Assembly: GCF_029717145.1 (NCBI RefSeq)
Contig: NZ_CP099222.1
Location: 2,232,001-2,296,000, forward strand
DNA length: 64,000 bases
DNA from: Citrobacter freundii
GTDB lineage: Bacteria; Pseudomonadota; Gammaproteobacteria; Enterobacterales; Enterobacteriaceae
Direction: 5' to 3'
The stretch's first letter is position 1. Each line of letters opens with the position of its first letter. Shown piece after piece: positions 1 through 10,310 of this stretch. The position numbers were made by a program, and so were the translations under genes. Under the pieces are notes generated by a model, which did no database searches, was not told the DNA's origin, and saw nothing but the letters and a program-made list of their open reading frames with translations.

Positions 1-23
1 AGGGCGTATAAATACGGATGATT

Positions 24-39
24 GATAAAACGTTTTATC
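24..39. promoter_or_regulatory. MalI operator
   Basis: A perfect 16-bp palindrome, GATAAAACGTTTTATC, lies 31 bp before the malI start codon. It is the operator sequence known for E. coli MalI, which represses malXY and its own gene. The divergent malX gene would lie just outside the window. Confidence 0.85.
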
Positions 40-69
40 CATCACGTTATCAGGGAGCTTTCTGGTTTT

Positions 70-1098
70 ATGGCTATAGCCAAAAAAATAACCATTCATG
101 ATGTAGCGCTGGCGGCCGGTGTCTCAGTCAGTACCGTCTCATTGGTTCTTAGCGGCAAAGGGCGTATCTCATCAGCGACCGGAGAACGGGTCAATGCTGC
201 CATCGAACAACTGGGGTTCGTACGTAACCGCCAGGCATCGGCGCTGCGTGGCGGGCAGAGTGGGGTTATTGGGTTAATCGTTCGCGATCTCTCGACGCCG
301 TTTTATGCCGAACTGACGGCAGGACTGACGGAAGCCTTAGAAGCTCAGGGGCGGATGGTATTTTTACTGCATGGCGGTAAGGACGGCGAACAGCTGGCCC
401 AGCGTTTCTCGATGTTACTCAATCAGGGTGTTGACGGGGTGGTGATCGCCGGAGCCGCAGGCAGCAGCGACGCGTTACGGCAGTTGGCCGGTGAAAAGGG
501 TATTCCGGTAGTGTTTGCTTCACGCGCCAGCTATCTGGATGATGCTGACACCGTCAGACCCGACAATATGCAGGCTGCGCAGCTGTTAGTTGAGCATCTT
601 GTCGGGCATGGTCATCAACGAATCGCCTGGTTAGGTGGACAGAGCTCCTCTCTGACCCGTGCAGAACGCGTGGGGGGATATTGCGCCACGCTGCTTAAAT
701 TTGGACTGCCTTTTCACAGCGATTGGGTACTGGAGTGCGCCTCAAGCCAGAAGCAGGCCGCAGACGCCGTGACGGCGCTACTACGGCATAACCCGACCAT
801 CAGTGCGGTGGTGTGCTATAACGAAACTATCGCCGTTGGGGCTTGGTTTGGCCTGATGAAAGCAGGGCGACAGAGTGGTGAAATTGGCGTTGACCGTTAT
901 TTTGAACAGCAGATCTCGCTAGCCGCCTTTGCCGATGTGGCAGAGAACGCTCTGGATGATTTACCGATTATTTGGGCCAGCACGCCCGCGCGTGAAATGG
1001 GATATACACTGGCTGAACGCGTACTCCAGCGAATCAGCAGTGATGAGGGGCATTCGCGCAATCTGACGTTATCCGCCAGACTGGTGACGCAAAAGTAA
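70..1098 (+). CDS. malI: Maltose regulon repressor MalI (LacI/GalR family)
   Basis: A 342-residue LacI-family repressor. An N-terminal helix-turn-helix (about residues 5-50, with the family-typical VSVSTVSLVLSG segment) precedes a periplasmic-binding-protein-like sensor domain. It is nearly identical over long stretches to E. coli MalI, which controls the malXY PTS permease and beta-cystathionase pair. The start at 70 (MAIAKKITIHD) matches the E. coli start. A longer frame opens at 22 but would run through the operator at 24-39, so it is rejected. In E. coli K-12 the uidRABC and hdhA genes lie between malI and ydgA; here ydgA follows directly, convergent. Confidence 0.95.
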   Translation: MAIAKKITIHDVALAAGVSVSTVSLVLSGKGRISSATGERVNAAIEQLGFVRNRQASALRGGQSGVIGLIVRDLSTPFYAELTAGLTEALEAQGRMVFLLHGGKDGEQLAQRFSMLLNQGVDGVVIAGAAGSSDALRQLAGEKGIPVVFASRASYLDDADTVRPDNMQAAQLLVEHLVGHGHQRIAWLGGQSSSLTRAERVGGYCATLLKFGLPFHSDWVLECASSQKQAADAVTALLRHNPTISAVVCYNETIAVGAWFGLMKAGRQSGEIGVDRYFEQQISLAAFADVAENALDDLPIIWASTPAREMGYTLAERVLQRISSDEGHSRNLTLSARLVTQK

Positions 1099-1115
1099 TG
1101 CGCCAGAGGTAAAAA

Positions 1116-1141
1116 AGCCCGATAAATCGCTTTATCGGGCT
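1116..1141 (-). terminator. Rho-independent terminator of ydgA
   Basis: An 11-bp perfect stem (AGCCCGATAAA / TTTATCGGGCT) with a 4-nt loop is followed, on the minus strand, by a run of T. It ends the ydgA transcript. On the plus strand no T run follows, so it would stop malI transcripts poorly. Confidence 0.8.
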
Positions 1142-1166
1142 GTGGCGGACATCACGCAGATGGAAA

Positions 1167-2675
1167 TTACGGCTGCGGCATGGCCGGGGCATCTGGTGCG
1201 GAAAGTGTTGGCATACCAAACATGCCGACAAACTCATCCAGTGGCATTTTTTGGCCGTTGAGCGTCACCTGACCGTTTGCGTACTGCAGGCTGGAGCCGA
1301 TGGTGTTGTCCTGTACCGTCGTGATGCGGAACATTTGACCCATCGCAGCAAGACCATTGACCTGCTGTTTCGCCATACCTGCCGCTTCTTCCTGCTGATA
1401 TCCTTCCAGTTTGGCAATCTGGGTCATGAACTCAGTTGCCATATCCATCGGGATCGCCAGCTTCGCGTCCAGTGATTTCACTGAGCGATCCACTTCCTGG
1501 GCCAGCGTTTTTGGTTCTTCCTGGTTCGCATTCGGGTCTTTCAGGAACAGGGACAGATTAAAGCTGGTCTCACCCTTGGCATTTTTCCAGCTCAGTGGCG
1601 CAACGGTAATAACCGGCTCACCCTTCATCAGAATAGGCAGAGCGCTGAAGAACGCTTCGGTCACTTTCTGCTGATACAGCTCCGGGTTTTGCACTACGTC
1701 AATCTGTGACATCAATGCTTTGGTTTGGGCACTATACTGCTGGCTGAACTGATGTAATGCTTCGCCATCAATCTGGCCTACTTTCAGCGTCAGCTTACCG
1801 CTACCCAAATCTTGACCCTGCAATTTCAGGCTGTTGATCGTGTAATCCAGCTGGCTGTTGACGGTTTTACCCTCGTTAACCAGGTCTGATTTACCGTCGA
1901 TGCCCATGCCTTCCAGCACCGCCAGCTCTTTGCCTTCGACGGAAATAGACAGCTTATCAAGGGACAATTTCTGATCGCCAATACGCTCACCAAAGCTGGC
2001 AACCGAGCTTGAGCCATCCGTCTTCAGATTATTAAAGGTAACTTGTACTTTTTGATCGTACTCGTTAACCGCATTGACCACGCCGCTTTGCGCTTCACCG
2101 GTCAGGGAAACCGCGTTACCGTCTTTGTCGGCGCTGAGCTGGAATTCGCCTCCGCTAAAGGCCACTTTCTCATCGCCTTTTTCGTAACTCAGCGGCTTGA
2201 GAGATATGTCAGAGCGGGTATCGCCGCTATAGCCCACGCGGGAATTGATGATGAAAGGTGACTCACCCTTGGCAATGTCAAATAACGGTTTGCTGACGTC
2301 ATTATGCACCAGCGTGGTTTTCACTGCGGCCATCGCGGGTACCAGGTTGAATGACTTAAGCTGGGCTAGCGGGAAAGGGCCATGATCGACGGATTCATCC
2401 AAAATGATGCTTTGCCCTGGCTTCAGCCAGGCATTTTCCTGACCGGCAACAGGTTTTACCACCAGTTGCAGCTGGCTGCTGAACACGCCGCGCTGGTAGT
2501 TCTCATAACTCAGCTCAATGCCTGCCTCGGGCGAGAGGCGTTTGAGCTGATCGTTTGCCTGCGTCACCATCTCAGCAAGATGGGTTTCCAGTTTCTTTCC
2601 CGTGAACCATGCACCGCCCGTCCAGACGATTCCCAGTGCAACCACCACACCCGCAGCTACCAGCGTTTTTTTCAT
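1167..2675 (-). CDS. ydgA: YdgA family protein (DUF945)
   Basis: A 502-residue protein, the same length as E. coli YdgA and closely similar throughout. The N-terminus MKKTLVAAGVVVALGIVWTG is a single hydrophobic anchor or signal segment, leaving a large periplasmic domain of the DUF945 family. YdgA is reported at the inner membrane, but its biochemical role is unknown. The start at 2675 is chosen because it matches the E. coli N-terminus; an upstream in-frame ATG at 2729 would put 18 non-conserved residues before the membrane segment. It lies downstream of manA in the same orientation and converges with malI. Confidence 0.9.
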   Translation of the reverse strand: MKKTLVAAGVVVALGIVWTGGAWFTGKKLETHLAEMVTQANDQLKRLSPEAGIELSYENYQRGVFSSQLQLVVKPVAGQENAWLKPGQSIILDESVDHGPFPLAQLKSFNLVPAMAAVKTTLVHNDVSKPLFDIAKGESPFIINSRVGYSGDTRSDISLKPLSYEKGDEKVAFSGGEFQLSADKDGNAVSLTGEAQSGVVNAVNEYDQKVQVTFNNLKTDGSSSVASFGERIGDQKLSLDKLSISVEGKELAVLEGMGIDGKSDLVNEGKTVNSQLDYTINSLKLQGQDLGSGKLTLKVGQIDGEALHQFSQQYSAQTKALMSQIDVVQNPELYQQKVTEAFFSALPILMKGEPVITVAPLSWKNAKGETSFNLSLFLKDPNANQEEPKTLAQEVDRSVKSLDAKLAIPMDMATEFMTQIAKLEGYQQEEAAGMAKQQVNGLAAMGQMFRITTVQDNTIGSSLQYANGQVTLNGQKMPLDEFVGMFGMPTLSAPDAPAMPQP

Positions 2676-2782
2676 TTCGATATCCATAAAATAAATCCAG
2701 GCGTTTGAAGACGCCTGGAGGGGTGACATGTCTTTAACTCACTACTAGCTTAGCAAGAGTTGTTAAAAATATCAGTATCTTG

Positions 2783-3958
2783 CTACAGCTTGTTATAAAC
2801 CCGCGCTAAACGACCGGTGCCGCTGACGTTCACCGGCGACTCATTGGCGCTGATAAATGCCGATTCACCTGCTTTCAGTACCAAGCGTTGCTCGCCCTTG
2901 CTCAGCACGGCTTCGCCCTCAACGCAGAACAAAATGGCGGCGCTGTGCTGGCTGATAGTGGCTTCACGGGCAGACAGTTCATGTAGGGAGAACGCGAAAT
3001 CGTCAACCGGGATTGGGAAATCCAGTTCACTCTCTGTTTTGACTGGGGTTGTCAGCAGTTGATTCGCCGGTTTAGCGACAAACTGAACGTTGGCGACCAG
3101 TTCTGGAATATCGATGTATTTCGGCGTCAGTCCGGCGCGCAGTACGTTATCGGAGTTGGCCATGACCTCGAGCGCCACACCTTGCAAGTAGGCGTGTGGG
3201 GTTTCGGCAAACAAGAACATCGCCTCGCCTGGATTCAGCTTTACCACATTGAGCAGCAGCGGAGAGAACAGGCCGCTATCATCCGGATAGACATCCGCTA
3301 TCAGACGGATAGTTTGCCACGGCTCACCCTGTTGGCTGTTAAGGGCAGATTTCAGTACGGCCAGCGCACGCGATTTCTCTTCACCCTGCATATTCAACAA
3401 GCTGGCGAAAAGGTGGCTCAGACGCTCGGCGTTGGGTTCCTGCAGGAAGTGAGCGATGGCCGGATGCGCACCAGACACTGGCTGTAGCAGCGCCACAATC
3501 TCGGAGAACTCGCGAAACGCATTCATCGCCAGGAAAGGCGTCAGGGCAAACACCAGTTCGGGCTTGTGATTAGGATCTTTGTAATTACGCTCGGCGGCGT
3601 CCATTGGGATCCCTGCGGCGTTTTCTTTGGCAAAGCCAACCTCAGAATTGTGTTTGTTCGGGTGGACCTGAATCGAAAGAGGCTGGGCAGCGCAGAGCAC
3701 TTTAAACAGGAAAGGCAGTTCACCAAAGCGTTGTGCTACGGCATCACCTAACAGTGCTGACTTATCGTGCTCGATCACGTCACGCAGGGAAACTGTCTGG
3801 CCGTCGGCGTTCTGAACCCGAGAACTGCTTTTCGGATGGGCGCCCATCCACAGCTCTGCCATCGGTTGCTGGGTCGGATTTTCAATGCCATAAAGTTCCG
3901 TTAAGGCAGTTTTGCTTCCCCAGGCATAGTTCTGCACTGAGTTGATGAGTTTTTGCAT
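2783..3958 (-). CDS. manA: Mannose-6-phosphate isomerase, class I
   Basis: A 391-residue type I phosphomannose isomerase, the same length as E. coli ManA. It interconverts mannose-6-phosphate and fructose-6-phosphate in the cytoplasm, feeding mannose into glycolysis and supplying precursors for GDP-mannose. The zinc-site region is visible as QVHPNK (about residue 95) and the DPNHKPE segment (about 130-137). The start at 3958 (MQKLINSVQNYAWGS) matches the family; the frame is open further upstream but overlaps the fumA leader. It is divergent from fumA and followed by ydgA. Confidence 0.95.
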   Translation of the reverse strand: MQKLINSVQNYAWGSKTALTELYGIENPTQQPMAELWMGAHPKSSSRVQNADGQTVSLRDVIEHDKSALLGDAVAQRFGELPFLFKVLCAAQPLSIQVHPNKHNSEVGFAKENAAGIPMDAAERNYKDPNHKPELVFALTPFLAMNAFREFSEIVALLQPVSGAHPAIAHFLQEPNAERLSHLFASLLNMQGEEKSRALAVLKSALNSQQGEPWQTIRLIADVYPDDSGLFSPLLLNVVKLNPGEAMFLFAETPHAYLQGVALEVMANSDNVLRAGLTPKYIDIPELVANVQFVAKPANQLLTTPVKTESELDFPIPVDDFAFSLHELSAREATISQHSAAILFCVEGEAVLSKGEQRLVLKAGESAFISANESPVNVSGTGRLARVYNKL

Positions 3959-4221
3959 TATCAAGCCCTGTTTCAATGTGGAATTATCTCTGACTATTAA
4001 ACCAAGAAACCCACGGGGAAGTAACCTGCGCATGTAAAAAGTCGTACTTGTCTCAGTTTTTGTTAAAAAATTGTGTAGGATATGGTGACTCGCTTTTAAT
4101 ACCCTGAGCAATTCTGGTTGCATAAAGGCCGTTGCTGGCACAACCGGACCCGCGACAGGGAAGCAGGGCAATGGAACATCTGCCCAGAGAATAACCAGAC
4201 CGAGCAGTAAGTGAGAGCACA

Positions 4222-5868
4222 ATGTCAAACAAACCCTTTCATTATCAGCATCCTTTCCCCCTCAAAAAGGATGATACCGAATACTATCTGTTGACCAGCG
4301 ACCATGTTTCCTTTTCCGAATTTGAAGGCCACGAAATCATTAAAGTTGATCCGCAAGCCTTAACCCTCCTTGCCCGCCAGGCATTTCATGATGCCTCATT
4401 TATGCTGCGTCCGGCGCATCAGCAGCAGGTTGCGGATATTCTTCGCGACCCGGATGCCAGCGAAAACGACAAATATGTGGCCCTGCAATTCCTGCGTAAC
4501 TCCGACATCGCGGCGAAAGGCGTGTTACCGACCTGCCAGGACACCGGTACGGCGATTATTGTCGGTAAAAAAGGGCAACGTGTCTGGACCGGCGGGGGTG
4601 ATGAAGCCGCTCTGGCGCGTGGGGTGTATAACACTTATATCGAAGATAACCTGCGCTATTCGCAAAACGCCGCGCTGGATATGTATAACGAGGTGAACAC
4701 CGGAACCAACCTGCCTGCGCAGATAGACCTGTATACCGTGGACGGTGACGAGTACAAATTCCTCTGCATCGCTAAAGGCGGGGGATCGGCGAATAAAACC
4801 TATCTGTATCAGGAAACCAAAGCGCTGCTCACGCCGGGTAAATTGAAAAATTATCTGGTCGAGAAAATGCGTACGCTGGGAACCGCAGCCTGTCCGCCGT
4901 ATCACATTGCTTTTGTGATTGGTGGAACCTCGGCAGAAGCAACGCTGAAAACCGTTAAGCTGGCGTCGGCTAAATATTATGATGAATTGCCGACTGAAGG
5001 TAATGAGCATGGTCAGGCGTTCCGCGATGTCGAGCTGGAAAAAGAGCTGTTGATTGAAGCGCAAAACCTTGGACTGGGCGCGCAGTTCGGCGGGAAATAC
5101 TTTGCCCACGATATTCGCGTGATCCGCCTGCCGCGCCACGGTGCGTCATGCCCGGTTGGCATGGGCGTCTCCTGTTCAGCGGATCGTAATATCAAAGCCA
5201 AGATCAACCGCCAGGGGATCTGGATTGAGAAGCTGGAAAATAATCCCGGCAAGTACATCCCGGAAACGTTGCGTCAGGCCGGTGAAGGCGAAGCGGTGCG
5301 CGTCGATCTTAACCGCCCGATGAAAGAGATCCTGGCTCAGTTGTCGCAGTATCCTGTTTCCACGCGTCTGTCACTGAATGGCACAATCATCGTCGGACGT
5401 GATATTGCGCATGCAAAACTGAAAGAGCGTCTGGATAACGGCGAAAGTTTGCCGCAGTATGTTAAAGATCATCCAATCTATTACGCGGGTCCGGCGAAAA
5501 CGCCGGAAGGTTATGCTTCGGGTTCGCTGGGCCCAACCACCGCCGGGCGCATGGATTCATACGTTGATCAACTGCAGTCTGCGGGTGGCAGCATGATCAT
5601 GCTGGCAAAAGGCAACCGCAGCCAGCAGGTTACTGACGCCTGCCATAAACACGGTGGCTTCTATTTAGGTAGTATCGGCGGTCCTGCGGCAGTGCTGGCG
5701 CAAGGCAGTATCAAGAGTCTGGAATGTGTGGAATACCCGGAACTGGGGATGGAAGCCATCTGGAAAATTGAAGTGGAAGATTTCCCGGCGTTTATCCTGG
5801 TGGATGACAAAGGTAACGATTTCTTCCAACAGATTCAGACGTCGCAGTGCGCACGCTGCGTTAAGTAA
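4222..5868 (+). CDS. fumA: Class I fumarate hydratase A (4Fe-4S)
   Basis: A 548-residue class I fumarase, identical in length to E. coli FumA and almost identical in sequence. It hydrates fumarate to malate in the TCA cycle with a labile [4Fe-4S] cluster. The conserved cysteines are seen in [16 protein letters not shown] and GASCPVGMG. Class I fumarases are inactivated by superoxide and iron shortage, which makes sense of the stable FumC encoded next door. It has its own terminator before fumC; the 263-bp leader shared with manA contains no other gene. Confidence 0.97.
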   Translation: MSNKPFHYQHPFPLKKDDTEYYLLTSDHVSFSEFEGHEIIKVDPQALTLLARQAFHDASFMLRPAHQQQVADILRDPDASENDKYVALQFLRNSDIAAKGVLPTCQDTGTAIIVGKKGQRVWTGGGDEAALARGVYNTYIEDNLRYSQNAALDMYNEVNTGTNLPAQIDLYTVDGDEYKFLCIAKGGGSANKTYLYQETKALLTPGKLKNYLVEKMRTLGTAACPPYHIAFVIGGTSAEATLKTVKLASAKYYDELPTEGNEHGQAFRDVELEKELLIEAQNLGLGAQFGGKYFAHDIRVIRLPRHGASCPVGMGVSCSADRNIKAKINRQGIWIEKLENNPGKYIPETLRQAGEGEAVRVDLNRPMKEILAQLSQYPVSTRLSLNGTIIVGRDIAHAKLKERLDNGESLPQYVKDHPIYYAGPAKTPEGYASGSLGPTTAGRMDSYVDQLQSAGGSMIMLAKGNRSQQVTDACHKHGGFYLGSIGGPAAVLAQGSIKSLECVEYPELGMEAIWKIEVEDFPAFILVDDKGNDFFQQIQTSQCARCVK

Positions 5869-5874
5869 CGTCAG

Positions 5875-5899
5875 CCGCCCCCTCGGGGCGGTTTTTTTT
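5875..5899 (+). terminator. Rho-independent terminator of fumA
   Basis: A 7-bp GC stem (CCGCCCC / GGGGCGG) with a 3-nt loop is followed by eight T, 7 bp after the fumA stop codon. It separates fumA from the independently regulated fumC. Confidence 0.9.
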
Positions 5900-5918
5900 A
5901 CCGCACGAACCACCAAAC
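5900..5918 (+). promoter_or_regulatory. mar/sox/rob box of fumC
   Basis: The 19 bp ACCGCACGAACCACCAAAC fit the published marbox consensus AYnGCACnnWnnRYYAAAY at every defined position. The box sits about 93 bp upstream of fumC, a known SoxS/MarA/Rob regulon member, and directly after the fumA terminator. MarA itself is encoded at 57.9 kb. Confidence 0.8.
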
Positions 5919-6010
5919 GAGGGTTCCATCCTCGTCAATACTCATAAGACCAATGGCAATGGGCAATGTCGAAACATAACCTAATCATTTGTTAATATAA
6001 GGAGCAGGTC

Positions 6011-7414
6011 ATGGTAACGGTACGCCGCGAAAGTGATTCAATGGGGGCGATTGAGGTTCCGGCCGATAAACTCTGGGGCGCACAAACCCAACGATCGCTG
6101 GAGCATTTTCGTATCTCTACGGAGAAAATGCCGGTCTCGCTGATCCACGCGCTGGCGCTCACTAAACGTGCCGCCGCGAAGGTAAATCAGGACCTCGGGC
6201 TGCTGGCGGCAGAAAAAGCGAACGCCATCATGCAGGCGGCAGATGAAGTGCTGGCTGATAAACACGCTGATGAGTTTCCGCTGGCTATCTGGCAGACCGG
6301 TTCCGGTACGCAAAGCAATATGAACATGAACGAGGTGCTGGCGAACCGGGCCAGCGAACTGCTGGGCGGCGTGCGGGGGATGGAACGTAAAATACACCCC
6401 AACGATGACGTCAATAAAAGCCAAAGTTCAAATGACGTGTTCCCCACGGCGATGCACGTTGCCGCACTGCTGGCTCTGCGTAAGTCACTTATTCCACAAT
6501 TGAATGTTTTAATTGAAACACTGAGTAAAAAATCCCACGCCTTTGCAGATATTGTCAAAATTGGCCGTACGCATTTGCAGGACGCTACACCGTTGACGCT
6601 GGGTCAGGAAATTTCTGGCTGGGTGGCGATGCTGGAACATAACCTGAAGCACATAGAAAACAGCTTGCCGCATGTGGCTGAACTGGCTTTGGGAGGAACG
6701 GCCGTCGGCACCGGACTGAATACACATCCTGAATATGCTCGCCGGGTCGCGGATGAACTGAGAGTGATCACCTGTGCACCGTTTGTCACCGCGCCGAATA
6801 AATTCGAAGCGCTGGCCACCTGTGATGCGCTGGTACATGCCCATGGAGCACTGAAAGGTCTGGCCGCATCGTTAATGAAAATTGCCAACGATGTGCGCTG
6901 GCTGGCATCTGGTCCGCGCTGTGGTATCGGCGAGATAGCGATTCCTGAAAACGAGCCAGGCAGCTCCATCATGCCTGGTAAGGTCAACCCCACACAATGT
7001 GAAGCCTTAACTATGCTGTGCTGTCAGGTAATGGGCAACGATGTGGCTATCAACATTGGCGGAGCCTCCGGTAATTTTGAGCTTAACGTCTACCGACCGA
7101 TGGTTATCCATAATTTCCTGCAATCAGTTCGTCTGCTGGCAGATGGTATGGAAAGCTTCAATGCGCACTGCGCGACCGGCATTGAGCCCAATCGCGAGCG
7201 CATTGACCAGTTGCTCAACGAATCCCTGATGCTGGTGACTGCCCTGAATACCCATATTGGGTACGATAAAGCCGCGGAGATCGCCAAAAAGGCCCACAAA
7301 GAGGGGCTGACGTTAAAAGCCTCGGCTCTGGCGCTGGGCTACCTTAGCGAAGCCGAGTTCGACAGTTGGGTGCGCCCGGAACTGATGGTCGGAAGTATGC
7401 GACCGGGACGTTAA
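6011..7414 (+). CDS. fumC: Class II fumarate hydratase C
   Basis: A 467-residue class II fumarase, the same length as E. coli FumC. It is iron-free and tetrameric, so it keeps fumarase activity going under oxidative stress or iron limitation. The superfamily signature [11 protein letters not shown] is at about residues 317-327, with the substrate-site segments [11 protein letters not shown] and [10 protein letters not shown] before it. The gene has a good ribosome-binding site (AAGGAG) and a mar/sox box upstream. Its stop codon overlaps that of the convergent tus gene by 4 bp. Confidence 0.97.
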   Translation: MVTVRRESDSMGAIEVPADKLWGAQTQRSLEHFRISTEKMPVSLIHALALTKRAAAKVNQDLGLLAAEKANAIMQAADEVLADKHADEFPLAIWQTGSGTQSNMNMNEVLANRASELLGGVRGMERKIHPNDDVNKSQSSNDVFPTAMHVAALLALRKSLIPQLNVLIETLSKKSHAFADIVKIGRTHLQDATPLTLGQEISGWVAMLEHNLKHIENSLPHVAELALGGTAVGTGLNTHPEYARRVADELRVITCAPFVTAPNKFEALATCDALVHAHGALKGLAASLMKIANDVRWLASGPRCGIGEIAIPENEPGSSIMPGKVNPTQCEALTMLCCQVMGNDVAINIGGASGNFELNVYRPMVIHNFLQSVRLLADGMESFNAHCATGIEPNRERIDQLLNESLMLVTALNTHIGYDKAAEIAKKAHKEGLTLKASALALGYLSEAEFDSWVRPELMVGSMRPGR

Positions 7415-8340
7415 TCTGCCACATACAGGTGCAGCCGGGGAATAATCAGCCTTAACGGCTGCGCCTGCGGTTTGAAACGGTGTTGCACGTTGTCGGCATC
7501 GTAATTCAGCAACTCGCCGATGTCCGGCACACTCATACCATTATCGTTATTAATCAGTGCAATCAGCGGTGTCGGACACGCATATTGCACTTGCTTTTGC
7601 TGCCCTTTGTACCAGACGCGGGCGATGGGCTGGACTTTCACCGGTCTTTTTATCTTCAGTTTCGCCTGTTGCGGCAGGGCGGCAATGTCCTGATACTCGC
7701 GCTCCAGACGGGCCTGCCACTCTTCGCGCGTCCATGGATGTACGCTGCGCGGTGAATTCAGGCTCTTTTCCAGTTGTTCCAGTACCTCATCGCGTTTCAG
7801 GTTTTTAATAATGTGTTTATTGGCCCAACCGAATCGCAGGGTCGCAGGTTCTCTGACCACCGTCAGCGTTCGATAAGCATTGAGGGTGATGAGTCCTGGT
7901 AAATGGCGATGCACCCATTCGAAACGTGCGGCGGGTGGCAGACCTGAATCCACCGTCACAATATGCTCAAAGGTTGTTTTCAACTGGTTGATACGCTGAA
8001 TTTGCGCTTCCAGCGTCGCCTGAGAAGGGCTGTCGACCTGATAGCACAACACGCCGGGTAGGCGCACGGCAGCTTTGCTGCTGCGATTCTCGGACTGCTG
8101 TTGAATAAACAGGTGGCGATAGTGGCGCAGCGCCAGAGTTTCAGCTTCTTTACCTAAATGTTGTTTTACGTCGATGGCCTCCAGCGGGGCGTGCTCCGAC
8201 TCTTTTGCGATTTCTGGCAAGGAGAACACACGGGCAATCAGTAGTGTGTGCTGCTGCAGATTTTCAGTGAATTGCGCCAGTTCTTGTTCCATCTGGCGAA
8301 AAGTGCTGTTCAGACGTTCAACGAGATCGTAACGAGCCAT
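7411..8340 (-). CDS. tus: DNA replication terminus site-binding protein Tus
   Basis: A 309-residue protein equal in length to E. coli Tus and alignable throughout. Tus binds Ter sites as a monomer and blocks the DnaB helicase when the fork comes from one side. A Ter sequence lies between this start codon and the upstream region, as TerB does in E. coli, where Tus represses its own promoter. It is followed at the 3' end by the convergent fumC. Presence of tus identifies the window as terminus DNA. Confidence 0.96.
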   Translation of the reverse strand: MARYDLVERLNSTFRQMEQELAQFTENLQQHTLLIARVFSLPEIAKESEHAPLEAIDVKQHLGKEAETLALRHYRHLFIQQQSENRSSKAAVRLPGVLCYQVDSPSQATLEAQIQRINQLKTTFEHIVTVDSGLPPAARFEWVHRHLPGLITLNAYRTLTVVREPATLRFGWANKHIIKNLKRDEVLEQLEKSLNSPRSVHPWTREEWQARLEREYQDIAALPQQAKLKIKRPVKVQPIARVWYKGQQKQVQYACPTPLIALINNDNGMSVPDIGELLNYDADNVQHRFKPQAQPLRLIIPRLHLYVAD

Positions 8341-8349
8341 AGAGTTACC

Positions 8350-8372
8350 ATTTTAGTTACAACATACTTTTT
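8350..8372 (-). promoter_or_regulatory. Ter site (TerB-like) at the tus promoter
   Basis: On the minus strand the core AGTATGTTGTAACTAAA matches the Ter consensus fully. It starts 9 bp upstream of the tus start codon, the position of TerB in E. coli. It should serve both as a fork barrier and as the tus autoregulatory operator. Confidence 0.9.
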
Positions 8373-8413
8373 TATAGCACACCCAACATTACCTGACCAC
8401 CGAGCCGTAGGGG

Positions 8414-9715
8414 TCAAGTAGCGGAAAATTCAGGAATGTTATGCCAGAGGGGCCAGCTAAAGGTGAAACGCGCGCCGCCGAGTTCGCTTTCGTCACACAT
8501 CACCGTACCGCCCATGGCCTGTGCAATCGAGTGGACGATGGCCAGCCCGAGTCCGCAGCCGCCGGTGGCCCGGTCGCGGCTGGGATCGAGACGAACAAAC
8601 GGTTCAAAAACTTGCGCACGGGCGTCAGGTGGAATGCCGGGGCCATCGTCTTCGACGATCAGCATCGCTTGATTACCCTGAAGCAGCAGACTGGCGTGAA
8701 CCGTAGACTGGCAGTAACGCAGGGCGTTGTTGAGTAAATTATCCAGGACGCGCTCCATCAGGCGCATATCCAGCGCACCGTAACCACCGGAGGTTAGATG
8801 GCGCAGGCGTACCGTGCGGTCAGGATTAACGCTTTGTACATCGTCCAGATGGGTGGTGAGCCATACCGGTAGGTTTGGTTCCGTGAGGTTTAACTCATTC
8901 TGTGGCCGGTCGAGTCGCGCATAGGTGAGTAACTCTTCGATGAGCGCTTCCAACTGGCTAATATCACGATTCAGCGCCTGGGATTCCTGTTCGCTGAGGT
9001 TATCGCTCATCTCCAGCCGGTAGCGTAAACGCACCAGCGGTGTGCGCAGCTCATGGGCGATGCCATCAATCAGCTGTTTTTTGCTGGCAATGAGCGCATT
9101 GATATTGTCCGCCATTTGGTTGAACGCCACGCCGAGCCGCTCAAAACTGGAACCGCTGTCAAAATGCAGCCGTTCACTCAGGTGTCCTTCACCAAAACGT
9201 TGCGCCGCCGCTTCCAGCCTCAACATCTCCTTCCAGTGCGGACGCATCCAGATAAGCACCGGGAAGGCCAGCGAAATGGCGATGAACGCCATCAGCGCGA
9301 CGTCCAGCAAGCGCATTTGATGTAAAAAATAGAGATAGGGAACCGGGCCGACGGCAAGGACATAATGGCTGCGAGGAATACGCTGAATAAAGGTGTACTG
9401 GTCGTCGAGTGCCACAATATCGCCCTCGCGCAGACGCTGCTGGGTAGGGGCATCCAGATGGTATTTATTCAGCGGCTCCACGCGCAGATCAAACGAGAGG
9501 TTTAAATCCATCTCTTTCAGCGTCTTCCCCCACTCATGGGGGGGGATCTCGCGAAGCTCACTGCGCATCAAATACAAAGAGCTTTTCATTAAATCATCAA
9601 GCGACTGCCTGCCGGCGCGCTCTGCGGTGAATTTATATACCAAACCGACCAGCAGGGTCATCACCAGAAAGCAGACGAACAGCAACAGGTAAAACTGTAC
9701 AAACAGCTTCTTCAT
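8414..9715 (-). CDS. rstB: Two-component sensor histidine kinase RstB
   Basis: A 433-residue inner-membrane sensor kinase like E. coli RstB. Two transmembrane segments (about residues 5-27 and 136-155) bracket a periplasmic domain. A HAMP linker, a HisKA domain with the H-box HELRTPLVRLRY, and a HATPase domain (NNALRYC N-box, DDGPGIP and GLGLAIV G-boxes) follow. It phosphorylates RstA. In E. coli rstA and rstB are adjacent and cotranscribed; here about 5 kb of other genes, partly on the other strand, separate them, so rstB must use its own promoter. Confidence 0.95.
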   Translation of the reverse strand: MKKLFVQFYLLLFVCFLVMTLLVGLVYKFTAERAGRQSLDDLMKSSLYLMRSELREIPPHEWGKTLKEMDLNLSFDLRVEPLNKYHLDAPTQQRLREGDIVALDDQYTFIQRIPRSHYVLAVGPVPYLYFLHQMRLLDVALMAFIAISLAFPVLIWMRPHWKEMLRLEAAAQRFGEGHLSERLHFDSGSSFERLGVAFNQMADNINALIASKKQLIDGIAHELRTPLVRLRYRLEMSDNLSEQESQALNRDISQLEALIEELLTYARLDRPQNELNLTEPNLPVWLTTHLDDVQSVNPDRTVRLRHLTSGGYGALDMRLMERVLDNLLNNALRYCQSTVHASLLLQGNQAMLIVEDDGPGIPPDARAQVFEPFVRLDPSRDRATGGCGLGLAIVHSIAQAMGGTVMCDESELGGARFTFSWPLWHNIPEFSAT

Positions 9716-10310
9716 AACAAATCACCGGACGCTCAATAAGTTAGCTAATACGCTTTTGCCACTCGGGGCTGGCGGGGGATTGCTGTATCCACCGAGACGC
9801 AGATTCAGAAATTCAGTCTGAGTATCGTCAATCGCGCTTATCCCGGCAGAGTACACTGTATGAACCCTTTCTGCATTCTCATGGCCTATGAGGCCCGTAC
9901 TAAATACAGCATGTCTGGAACGGGCGAGGGCAGTTGGGCCAGGTAAACAGTCTCGTCTTAACAGAGTAATTGCTGCTGGCGGTTGTCTTTGTGCAAGGTG
10001 AGTGCGCGATATGAGGGGAGCATCATCTAAAAAGCCCGTACTGGATGCGGGCAAAAATACTGAAAGTCATGCTTCAGCAATAATCACTGAACTATAATTA
10101 ACCAGGAAGTTGAACAGCCTCTACCCGTGGCGATAACACAAAAATCTCTTATAACTCCTTCGTATTGAATACCCTTTCCCTCACGGATTCTTTATTTTCA
10201 CACACAGCGTATGTTGATGATTCCCATTGATAATGACATGCCATGCGATTTTTATAGCCTGGTTATCAATGGTTCAGCATTGCCATACGACCACGAATGG
10301 ATTGATTAAA
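9716..10310. other. Intergenic stretch upstream of rstB with an unexplained open frame
   Basis: About 595 bp without a recognised gene. The minus strand holds an open frame at 9722-10054 (110 codons, MPASSTGFLDDAPLIS...) ending 6 bp before the rstB start. I do not recognise it, it has no clear ribosome-binding site, and its composition (many P, R, S) could be chance. A short hairpin (GCCCG ... CGGGC, about 10034-10051) lies at its 5' edge. The rstB promoter must be in this stretch. Confidence 0.4.

Noticed and set aside
4525..5139. A 204-codon frame antisense to fumA
   Set aside because: fumA is certain by homology along its whole length; the antisense frame is a by-product of its codon use.
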